Source of the DNA: Candidatus Jorgensenbacteria bacterium CG23_combo_of_CG06-09_8_20_14_all_54_14
GTDB lineage: Bacteria; Patescibacteriota; Minisyncoccia; UBA6257; GWB1-50-10
Direction: 5' to 3'
Assembly (NCBI GenBank): GCA_002772205.1
Contig: PCRZ01000019.1
Location: 379 to 10,509 of the forward strand
DNA length: 10,131 nt
A model generated the notes under the pieces. It was given only the letters and a program-made list of their open reading frames with translations, was not told the origin of the DNA and ran no database searches. How positions within the stretch are numbered: position 1 is the stretch's first letter; the number at the start of each line of letters is the position of its first letter. Made by a program: the position numbers and the translations under genes. This document shows positions 1-4,286 of this stretch, in pieces.

Positions 1-229
1 CATAGCACCCAAATTTATGCTGCCCCCAATTCAGACATTTTCGCGGGCCTTTGCCTCGCCGGAGTGGCTCTCGCCTCGGCGAAGCCTCTGGCGTAGCCTG
101 GGTCGGCCACGCAGGCGGGGGAGAAATTCCTTGTCCCGAGCTTGCCGAGGGGCAAAATGCGCCGTGCCCTGTAGTAAACTTTGCTTTACTACCGGGGTCC
201 AAACTATTTTAAGAATAGTCCACTAATTC
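1..229. other. Gene-free region rich in inverted repeats
   Basis: I find no convincing gene here; open frames on both strands are short and low-complexity. The stretch holds several small potential hairpins: TCGCCG (56-61) with CGGCGA (77-82), TTGCC (142-146) with GGCAA (151-155), GTAGTAAA (171-178) with TTTACTAC (185-192), and ACTATT (203-208) with AATAGT (214-219). Such GC-rich palindromic spacers are common between genes of CPR-type genomes. Whether these are dispersed repeats cannot be judged from one window. The left edge may also contain the 3' flank of a gene outside the window. Confidence 0.5.
171..192. repeat. 8-bp inverted repeat, hairpin
   Basis: Perfect 8-bp arms GTAGTAAA (171-178) and TTTACTAC (185-192) flank a 6-nt loop. 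It is AT-richer than the neighbouring repeats and has no T-tract immediately after it, so it looks more like a palindromic intergenic repeat than a terminator. Confidence 0.5.
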
Positions 230-259
230 AAAACACTCCGACTCGAGTCGGAGTGTTTT
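230..259. terminator. Bidirectional intrinsic terminator (perfect 30-bp palindrome)
   Basis: The 15-base arms 230-244 and 245-259 are exact reverse complements. The arm begins with AAAACACTCCGACTC, so each strand reads stem then T-run; on the plus strand the run is six T (255-260). It lies 20 nt beyond the stop codon of the minus-strand zinc-ribbon gene and would end that transcript. It would also stop any plus-strand transcript entering from the left. Confidence 0.8.
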
Positions 260-279
260 TTATTGCCGCAGATTCATTT

Positions 280-435
280 TCAGCCGCACTTCGCTCCCTC
301 AAACCCGCAGGCGACGCAGACCATCTTCACGCCGTTAGAAGATACCATCTCGCTCGCGCAGACCGGGCAGTGGAGCACTGCCTCAACAGCCGTCTCATCT
401 TCCGCTTCCACTTTTACCTCGGATTCCGCTTCCAT
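280..435 (-). CDS. Small zinc-ribbon protein, 51 aa
   Basis: I translated this short minus-strand frame directly: ATG at 435, TGA at 280-282. Residues 1-18 are strongly acidic (Glu/Asp-rich) and probably disordered. The C-terminal part carries CPVC (Cys23, Cys26) and CVAC (Cys40, Cys43) separated by 13 residues, with aromatic Phe45 and a further Cys50. Two CxxC knuckles at this spacing are typical of a rubredoxin-like zinc ribbon. Support for a real gene: a perfect TATAAT on the same strand just upstream, GGGGAG 5 nt before the ATG, and a terminator palindrome just after the stop. Its specific role is unknown; small zinc ribbons often mediate protein or nucleic-acid contacts. Chance occurrence of this motif with matching signals seems unlikely. 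Confidence 0.75.
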   Translation of the reverse strand: MEAESEVKVEAEDETAVEAVLHCPVCASEMVSSNGVKMVCVACGFEGAKCG

Positions 436-446
436 ACCCACTCCCC

Positions 447-452
447 ATTATA
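447..452 (-). promoter_or_regulatory. -10 box (TATAAT) of the zinc-ribbon gene
   Basis: Perfect TATAAT on the minus strand, with 11 nt between the box and the ATG at 435. No good -35 hexamer is visible 16-19 nt further upstream. The predicted start point near 440 leaves a leader of about 4-5 nt, so the GGGGAG at 441-446 would probably lie outside the mRNA. Confidence 0.5.
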
Positions 453-482
453 CTCTCCGCCGCTTTTTCCACATTTGACCGC

Positions 483-511
483 TTCACCGTTCCGTGGCAC
501 AATACTATAAG
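483..511 (+). promoter_or_regulatory. Putative promoter of the 168-aa gene
   Basis: TTCACC (483-488, 4/6 to TTGACA), a 17-nt spacer, then TATAAG (506-511, 5/6 to TATAAT). The expected start near 518 gives a leader of about 30 nt that includes the AGGAGG. An alternative TTGACC (475-480) with CACAAT (498-503) overlaps it and cannot be excluded. The promoter is divergent from the zinc-ribbon promoter. Confidence 0.45.
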
Positions 512-537
512 CAATTGCCTTCAATAACTTTTAAAAT

Positions 538-543
538 AGGAGG
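538..543 (+). promoter_or_regulatory. Strong Shine-Dalgarno AGGAGG
   Basis: AGGAGG ends 5 nt before the ATG at 549 and fixes that start. It is the only full-consensus ribosome-binding site at a gene start in the window; most other genes here have none or a weak one. Confidence 0.85.
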
Positions 544-548
544 AACGC

Positions 549-1055
549 ATGAACAGCAATGAAAGCCATTTGACAGCCGAAGCGAAGCGCATTGCAGGAA
601 TTGCCGAGAATACCCAACGGGTGATAGGCGCTTTTCAGAAAAAACTTCTGATCTCCGAGGCCGATGCGGCAATGCTCCACGACGCCGAGGAGTTTTTTGA
701 GGAAGTCATAAGCGGCGTCGAAGCAGTGGACGCTTTCAACCGACGCCACAAACTCACACTTTTTTGGAACCTCTCAAGTCTTCACGAACTCGACGCTGCA
801 ATCTGGTACCTCTCGCTCCGCAAACTCGGGGAATGCAGGCCCAGTGCCGTGCACGAAATCGTGCACGAGGTGCGTACATGGAACGCGGTTCTCAGAAAAA
901 TGGAATTTAGTGAGGATCTGGAACGGGACGAAAAACGGGCGTTCGAGGAATTGTGGCAATTCCTCGGAGAAACGATTTCCCTCGCCGAACGCATCGCGGG
1001 CGGAGAACCGCTCCCCGCAATCGCGCTGGAACCGGTAGCGCAGGAGGAAACATAG
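549..1055 (+). CDS. Uncharacterised alpha-helical protein, 168 aa
   Basis: I do not recognise this protein. It is Glu/Ala/Arg-rich, with no signal peptide, no membrane segment and no obvious catalytic motif. Almost the whole length looks helical: amphipathic stretches at about residues 8-35, 38-66, 78-92, 98-118 and 119-147 are broken by a more hydrophobic, aromatic patch around residues 68-90 (LFWNL, AAIWYLSL). The last 20 residues are Pro/Ala/Glu-rich and probably flexible. It is very likely cytosolic, perhaps a small helical-bundle adaptor, but that is only inference. It is monocistronic: own promoter, strong AGGAGG, and an intrinsic terminator 8 nt after the stop that separates it from infC. 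The strong ribosome-binding site suggests high expression relative to its neighbours. Confidence 0.8.
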   Translation: MNSNESHLTAEAKRIAGIAENTQRVIGAFQKKLLISEADAAMLHDAEEFFEEVISGVEAVDAFNRRHKLTLFWNLSSLHELDAAIWYLSLRKLGECRPSAVHEIVHEVRTWNAVLRKMEFSEDLERDEKRAFEELWQFLGETISLAERIAGGEPLPAIALEPVAQEET

Positions 1056-1063
1056 CATAAGAG

Positions 1064-1096
1064 GAGGCGAGACCGATGGTTTCGCCTCTCTCTTTT
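1064..1096 (+). terminator. Intrinsic terminator after the 168-aa gene
   Basis: GAGGCGAGACC (1064-1074) pairs with GGTTTCGCCTC (1078-1088) through 11 pairs including one G-U, with a 3-nt loop. The stem is followed by TCTCTTTT (1089-1096). It insulates infC from the upstream gene. Confidence 0.85.
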
Positions 1097-1124
1097 GAAA
1101 GCGTTGTATTGCGGGACATGCTTA

Positions 1125-1133
1125 TGCTACTAT
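1125..1133 (+). promoter_or_regulatory. Extended -10 promoter element of infC
   Basis: TGC followed by TACTAT (1128-1133, 4/6) forms an extended -10 element. A TTG-starting -35-like hexamer at 1104-1109 matches only 3/6 at an 18-nt spacing. The predicted transcription start is about 1139-1140, which coincides with the ATT start codon of infC. Confidence 0.4.
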
Positions 1134-1139
1134 AGGGCC

Positions 1140-1640
1140 ATTCAGTACCGAACCAACAACGCCATCACCGCACCCCAGCTCCGCGTCATTGACGCGGCGG
1201 GCGCGAACCTCGGGATTTTGGAACGCACGGAGGCGCTCCGCATCGCGAGCGAGCAGAGAATGGACCTCATTGAGATAGCGCCCGCCGCAAAGCCGCCGGT
1301 GGCGCGCATCATGAGCTTTGACAAATTCCGCTACCTCAAAGAAAAGGAGGAGAAGAAACAACAACGGGCGGAGAAGAGCAAGGGCCTGAAGCACGTCCGC
1401 ATCACCCCCCGCGCGGCCCTGAACGACCTCCACATCAAAGCCCGCCAGGCGGAGAAGTTCCTGAACGAGGGGCACAAGCTGGAGATACGCCTCTTCATGC
1501 GGGGGCGCGAGAAGGGTAATAAGGAGTGGGCGTTAAAAAAACTTGATGAATTTCTAAAAATGATACCGGTCCCCCACCAGATGACCATGCCGCCGCGCTG
1601 GGGCGGGCGCGGATTCATTACCCAAATCGGGAAAAAATAG
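1140..1640 (+). CDS. infC: Translation initiation factor IF-3
   Basis: IF-3 binds the 30S subunit, prevents premature 50S joining and proofreads start-codon and initiator-tRNA pairing. The protein is 166 aa from the proposed ATT start, within the usual range of about 165-180. The N-domain begins YRTNNAITAPQLRVID, matching the family pattern of a short basic start followed by the first beta strand. A long Lys/Glu linker helix follows at about residues 62-82. The C-domain carries the RGREKGNKEWALKKLDEF segment and ends with the PPRWGGRGF region. I chose ATT at 1140 because homology begins there, IF-3 genes classically use ATT as an autoregulatory start, and no in-frame ATG exists upstream; the frame itself extends back to a TTG at 1095 inside the preceding terminator. 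The AGGG at 1134-1137 is too close to act as a normal Shine-Dalgarno. First gene of infC-rpmI-rplT. Confidence 0.93.
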   Translation: MQYRTNNAITAPQLRVIDAAGANLGILERTEALRIASEQRMDLIEIAPAAKPPVARIMSFDKFRYLKEKEEKKQQRAEKSKGLKHVRITPRAALNDLHIKARQAEKFLNEGHKLEIRLFMRGREKGNKEWALKKLDEFLKMIPVPHQMTMPPRWGGRGFITQIGKK

Positions 1641-1682
1641 GCGTGGTCTTGTCAAACTTTGCAGGGAAGGGTAGTATGGCGG

Positions 1683-1700
1683 GGCACGTGGGAACGTGCC
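1683..1700 (+). promoter_or_regulatory. Hairpin in the infC-rpmI spacer, possible L20-type leader element
   Basis: GGCACGT (1683-1689) and ACGTGCC (1694-1700) form a perfect 7-bp stem with GGGA loop, 20 nt before the rpmI start. It is followed by a loose AT run rather than a clean T-tract, so it is a poor terminator. In other bacteria, L20 represses rpmI-rplT through structured RNA in this region or upstream of infC. This hairpin could be a reduced form of that operator, but the match to the known motif is not shown. Confidence 0.35.
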
Positions 1701-1720
1701 AATTTTATTCAACGGGACCT

Positions 1721-1897
1721 ATGGCACGTAAAAGCTTCACTAAGCGGATCAGGATCACAAAGCAAGGGAAGGTGTGCCGCCGCGCCATGACGCTCGGACA
1801 CTCGCGCGCCAATAAGAGCGGTCGCCAGCTCACCCGAAAAAAGAAGATGCGGGGGCTCATGGGCATCTCATTAATTAAAACTGCACCGTATCAATAA
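1721..1897 (+). CDS. rpmI: 50S ribosomal protein bL35
   Basis: bL35 is a small, highly basic protein of the large ribosomal subunit. This 58-aa copy is shorter than the usual 64-66, mainly by loss of the N-terminal PKMKTHSGA-type segment: it starts MARKSFTKRIRITKQGKV. It keeps the basic KxxRRAMTLGHSRANKS centre and the RKKKMRGL region. The open frame could begin at a GTG (1643), but that 26-residue extension is not basic and has no counterpart in the family, so I chose ATG 1721. A weak GGGA lies only 3 nt before it. The gene follows infC by 80 nt and precedes rplT by 5 nt, the standard order in bacteria. Confidence 0.9.
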   Translation: MARKSFTKRIRITKQGKVCRRAMTLGHSRANKSGRQLTRKKKMRGLMGISLIKTAPYQ

Positions 1898-1902
1898 ATA
1901 TT

Positions 1903-2247
1903 ATGACTAGGGTAAAACGAGGAACAATTGCACACAAGAAACGGGAGCGGCTCCTCAAAACCACGAAGGGGTTTCGCTGGGGCCGCAAATCCAAAGAGCG
2001 CGCCGCGAAGGAAGCGCTCCTCCACGCGTGGAGCAGCGCGTTCAAGGGGCGCAAGGAGAAGAAACGGGACTACCGCGCGCTCTGGAACGTGAAAGTGAAC
2101 GCCGCCGCGCGCGGCGAGGGCACGAAATACAGCGCGCTCATCCACGCATTGAAACTGAAGGGGGTAAAGCTGGACCGGAAAATATTAGCCGACCTTGCCG
2201 AACACGAACCGGGGGTGTTCAAGAAAATTGTGGAGTTTGTGAAATAG
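1903..2247 (+). CDS. rplT: 50S ribosomal protein bL20
   Basis: bL20 binds 23S rRNA early in large-subunit assembly and in many bacteria represses its own operon. The 114-aa protein is close to the usual length of about 117. The N-terminal basic helix starts TRVKRGTIAHKKRERLLK, followed by KGFRWGRKSKERAAKEALLHAW. The globular C-domain includes RDYRALWNVKVNAAARGEGTKY-type sequence and LKLKGVKLDRKILADLAEHEP, all typical. It starts 5 nt after rpmI with no Shine-Dalgarno (AATAAATATT precedes the ATG), so it probably depends on translational coupling. A terminator hairpin starts directly after the stop codon. Confidence 0.96.
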   Translation: MTRVKRGTIAHKKRERLLKTTKGFRWGRKSKERAAKEALLHAWSSAFKGRKEKKRDYRALWNVKVNAAARGEGTKYSALIHALKLKGVKLDRKILADLAEHEPGVFKKIVEFVK

Positions 2248-2271
2248 CCCCGCCGCAGATGGCGGGGTTTT
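2248..2271 (+). terminator. Intrinsic terminator of infC-rpmI-rplT
   Basis: CCCCGCC (2248-2254) and GGCGGGG (2261-2267) form a perfect 7-bp GC stem with a 6-nt loop, followed by TTTT. The stem begins at the base right after the rplT stop codon. Confidence 0.9.
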
Positions 2272-2352
2272 CGGCTTCAATTGAAGGTTTTTTGCGCTCC
2301 GCCGCAACAAAACCACTCTTAGGCATTTCAACACCGACTCTACAGTGAAGCT

Positions 2353-2411
2353 CCACGGGCTTATCCAGCCTTTGTAGCCGAAGCTACTTCGGCGGAGTAG
2401 GCCGCCCGTGG
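2353..2411. repeat. Nested inverted repeat with CCACGGGC arms
   Basis: The outer arms CCACGGGC (2353-2360) and GCCCGTGG (2404-2411) are perfect. Inside is a second hairpin, GCCGAAG (2377-2383) with CTTCGGC (2387-2393) and a 3-nt loop. The result is a stem with an internal GC-rich hairpin, like a small folded intergenic repeat element. Confidence 0.6.
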
Positions 2412-2424
2412 CTCCTCTCTATTC

Positions 2425-2467
2425 GGGGTTCCGTGGAGCGCCCGCCTGCCGGCGGGCAGGGAACCCC
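2425..2467. repeat. Nested inverted repeat with GGGGTTCC arms
   Basis: The outer arms GGGGTTCC (2425-2432) and GGAACCCC (2460-2467) are perfect. The inside holds overlapping palindromic segments: CCCGCC (2441-2446) with GGCGGG (2451-2456), or alternatively CCTGCC (2445-2450) with GGCAGG (2455-2460). Confidence 0.6.
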
Positions 2468-2495
2468 GCACCGTCCGCCTAAGGCGGACTGGTGC
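2468..2495. repeat. Hairpin with GCACC/GTCCGCC arms
   Basis: GCACC plus GTCCGCC (2468-2479) pairs with GGCGGAC and GGTGC (2483-2489 and 2491-2495). The loop is 3 nt and there is one bulged T at 2490. Confidence 0.55.
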
Positions 2496-2504
2496 GCGGG
2501 TAAT

Positions 2505-2540
2505 ATATGTCCTATTGGACGGCCGTCCAATAGGACATAT
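2505..2540. repeat. Perfect 36-bp palindrome
   Basis: Positions 2505-2522 and 2523-2540 are exact reverse complements, centred on GGCC; the arm starts ATATGTCCTATTGGAC. There is no unpaired centre. It lies 50 nt beyond the alkyltransferase stop codon (minus strand) and may stabilise or end that transcript. It lacks a following T-run on the minus strand, so a plain intrinsic terminator is doubtful. It could also be a site for a dimeric DNA-binding protein. Confidence 0.75.
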
Positions 2541-2590
2541 TCTTTAGCGACTTGATACTCCCCGTTTTTAACCCTGCCCCGTTGAGACCA

Positions 2591-2998
2591 CTAACACGAC
2601 TTCCTCCGCCACTCAAACCGCGCCAAATCAACTTTCCCTCTTTTTACCTCCACGCCTTCTTTTTCCAACATCGTTACCTTCGCCCGCGCCCCACGCGCGA
2701 AACCGCCCACACTCCCGTCCGAGCACACCACACGGTGGCAGGGCACTGGCGAGTACGATGACTTTTGACAATGACTATGACTGAATTTCTGCCAGTCATC
2801 GTTATGGTCATTGTCATAGCTGGTTGCGTAGAGCAACCGCGCGTAGTTTTTGCTCAGCGCATTCCCCGCCGCGCGCGCGGCGCGCGGAAAACCCGCAAGC
2901 CACGCCACCCGCGCGTAGGTTGCTACCCTACCGCGCGGAATTTTTCTCGTCGCCCGGTACACCCGGTAGCAAAACTGCGACTGCTTCTGTGTTCTCAC
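2591..2998 (-). CDS. O6-alkylguanine-DNA alkyltransferase (MGMT/Ogt type) with internal insertion
   Basis: This suicide repair protein takes alkyl groups from O6-alkylguanine onto its active-site cysteine. At 135 aa it lacks the usual N-terminal RNaseH-like domain and consists of the DNA-binding/active-site domain. Visible: IPRGRVATYARVA (residues 20-32), the helix-turn-helix PRAARAAGNALSKN with the arginine finger, the Asn51 hinge, the active site PCHRV (86-90, Cys87), and SDGSVGGFARG followed by LEKEGV. Cys87 is present, so it is a true transferase candidate rather than a cysteine-less ATL. Oddity: about 30 residues (52-83) lie between the hinge and PCHR, where family members have only a few; they are encoded by palindromic DNA. 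The start is GTG at 2998, without a Shine-Dalgarno. Last gene of the minus-strand run, 54 nt after the Nudix gene. Symbol (ogt or related) left open. Confidence 0.88.
   Translation of the reverse strand: MRTQKQSQFCYRVYRATRKIPRGRVATYARVAWLAGFPRAARAAGNALSKNYARLLYATSYDNDHNDDWQKFSHSHCQKSSYSPVPCHRVVCSDGSVGGFARGARAKVTMLEKEGVEVKRGKVDLARFEWRRKSC
2766..2816. repeat. Palindrome inside the alkyltransferase gene
   Basis: The arms TGACAATGAC (2766-2775) and GTCATTGTCA (2807-2816) are perfect. Pairing extends to 16 bp (2766-2781 with 2801-2816) if two G-U pairs are allowed. An alternative inner hairpin is TGACTG (2778-2783) with CAGTCA (2793-2798). It lies wholly within the extra residues 52-83 and keeps the frame open. 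Confidence 0.75.
2822..2838. repeat. Second small hairpin in the same insertion
   Basis: GGTTGC (2822-2827) and GCAACC (2833-2838) form a 6-bp stem with a 5-nt loop, 5 nt from the larger palindrome and still within the extra coding segment. Confidence 0.55.
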
Positions 2999-3052
2999 AC
3001 TATGATAAAAACTTTCTGCTCAACGAGCCATACCAAACTCCAAAACCGTCTC

Positions 3053-3592
3053 TTACTTTGCAGGTGCTCCTGTGGTCGCAGTTCTACTACCGGGTATATC
3101 TTTCTTGTGAACGATGAGGTCATAGACGTGTTTCAGGTGCCGGCGAAGATTCGGTTTGGAGAGCATCCGCGCCGCATCCCGGTAGAGGAACCACCCGTAC
3201 CCCTCGTGCCGCTCCCCTTGATGGTGTTCCGGCACTATCTTCACCCGCACCCGCGGCTCCCGGGTCTCCGCAAGGTAATACGTCACCGTTTTAAATATTT
3301 TCCTCCGGTTCCGCACATAGGTGAAATTGTCGTGCACCCTGAACGGTTCCTTGAACCTGAGGTCGCGGGACCGCAAACCTGTCTCTTCCTCCACCTCGCG
3401 GAGCGCTGCACGAAAAGCGTGTTCACCCTCACCAAGCTTGCCTTTGGGGAAGTTCCAATAGGCGCCGCCGCTATAGAGGAGTAGGAACCGCGGCCCTTCC
3501 CCTGTCCGGCGGTAGATGATGATGCCGGCGGAGATTTCACGCCCCGGCGCCATCGGAGGTCTCGCGGGTCTTATAAATATCTTGCGTTCCAT
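3053..3592 (-). CDS. Nudix hydrolase, Ap4A-hydrolase-like, 179 aa
   Basis: Nudix enzymes hydrolyse nucleoside diphosphates linked to another moiety, using divalent metal held by the Nudix box. The box GX5EX7REUXEEXGU is complete at residues 51-73: Gly51, Glu57, Arg65-Glu66, Glu69-Glu70, Gly72-Leu73. It is preceded by SAGIIIYRR and by YWNFPKGKL, the pattern seen in bacterial diadenosine-tetraphosphate hydrolases and related alarmone or nucleotide clean-up enzymes; the exact substrate is not readable. The protein is cytosolic. The C-terminus (about 160-179) is an extra basic, Ser/Thr/Ala-rich tail. It starts 11 nt after the MFS stop codon without a clear Shine-Dalgarno, so it probably belongs to the same transcript. 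Its place beside a glycosylase and an alkyltransferase fits a nucleotide-pool and DNA-maintenance theme. Confidence 0.9.
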   Translation of the reverse strand: MERKIFIRPARPPMAPGREISAGIIIYRRTGEGPRFLLLYSGGAYWNFPKGKLGEGEHAFRAALREVEEETGLRSRDLRFKEPFRVHDNFTYVRNRRKIFKTVTYYLAETREPRVRVKIVPEHHQGERHEGYGWFLYRDAARMLSKPNLRRHLKHVYDLIVHKKDIPGSRTATTGAPAK

Positions 3593-3603
3593 GGACGCTT
3601 TGG

Positions 3604-4278
3604 CTAGTGCGGAGTGCCTGCCGGCGTGTGGTCGCGGATGAACGGCGTTTCACAGGCGCCGTCCCTCCCGCCGGGGAAGATTAGGTTCGGCACCATGACG
3701 AGGAGCAGCGCGCTCGCAAAGGAGAACACCCCCGCAAGGATGAAGATGGCGTTGAATCCGAAGAAGCTCACCGCAGCCCCGCCCGCCGCCGCGGCGATAC
3801 CCGACGCGATGCCGAGCGTGGTGTTGTCCAGGGACCAGTCAAATGCATAGTGCTCTTTGTCCAGGTGGCGCGAGAACATCGCCGACCACGCGGGAATGTA
3901 GAGCCCGAACGCAACCCCCTGGAGAAAGGCAACCGCGATGAGCCCCCGGACGCTCACCGCGAGCGGGAATGCCATTGCCGCAAAGCCCGCGAGTACGAGC
4001 CCCGCAATGAGGGTGAAAAAATCGTCCTTTTCACCCTTGTGCCGGTCAATGAACATCGCCACGGGAACTTGGACAAGGGAACGCACCAACCAGTACACCG
4101 CCACCGCCACTCCCACGGTAGCGGCCGTGGCTCCGGCGATGCGATCCACCACAAAGAGCGCGAACACGGGGTTCACGAGCCCCCACCCGCCCCACAGGAG
4201 CAGGTCGGCGGCAATGAACGAGCGGATGACGCGGTTCACGCGAACCTCCGGAAGTTTGAGATCAATCCTGATGTGCAT
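3604..4278 (-). CDS. Half-size MFS-type membrane transporter, 224 aa
   Basis: An integral membrane protein with about six hydrophobic segments: near residues 18-44, 51-77, 86-108, 111-135, 150-174 and 175-200. This corresponds to the N-terminal half of a 12-helix Major Facilitator Superfamily carrier. Between helices 2 and 3 is DRHKGEKDD (78-86), a form of MFS motif A (GxxxDRxGRR). It ends with a short soluble tail, and no frame continuing the second half is seen downstream, where the Nudix gene begins 11 nt later. It may act as a homodimer or be a reduced family member; the substrate is unknown. It follows the Clp gene by 8 nt. The AAAGGA (4291-4296) 12 nt before the ATG overlaps the end of the Clp gene and is a distant Shine-Dalgarno at best. 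Confidence 0.8.
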   Translation of the reverse strand: MHIRIDLKLPEVRVNRVIRSFIAADLLLWGGWGLVNPVFALFVVDRIAGATAATVGVAVAVYWLVRSLVQVPVAMFIDRHKGEKDDFFTLIAGLVLAGFAAMAFPLAVSVRGLIAVAFLQGVAFGLYIPAWSAMFSRHLDKEHYAFDWSLDNTTLGIASGIAAAAGGAAVSFFGFNAIFILAGVFSFASALLLVMVPNLIFPGGRDGACETPFIRDHTPAGTPH

Positions 4279-4286
4279 CGGTTCGT

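Larger units (their letters stand above)
2272..2590. other. Gene-free convergent spacer packed with palindromes
   Basis: This 319-nt spacer separates the convergent rplT and alkyltransferase genes. I see no credible gene. About 190 nt of it (2353-2540) is occupied by four consecutive, mutually different inverted-repeat structures listed separately. At least one may end the minus-strand operon. A small CTTCAATTGAAG palindrome sits at 2275-2286. Confidence 0.6.

Noticed and set aside
17..226. 69-codon plus-strand frame in the left spacer
   Set aside because: Its product is low-complexity Arg/Ser/Pro sequence running through several hairpins, with no Shine-Dalgarno or domain.
1095..1139. Upstream TTG start for infC
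   Set aside because: It lies inside the T-tract of the preceding terminator and adds residues (ALYCGTCLCYYRA) foreign to IF-3.
1643..1720. N-terminal extension of bL35 from GTG 1643
   Set aside because: The extra 26 residues are not basic, lack family similarity and cover the spacer hairpin; ATG 1721 fits bL35.
2765..3484. 239-codon plus-strand frame opposite the alkyltransferase and Nudix genes
   Set aside because: The minus strand has PCHRV and a complete Nudix box; the plus-strand product shows no domain and no start signals.
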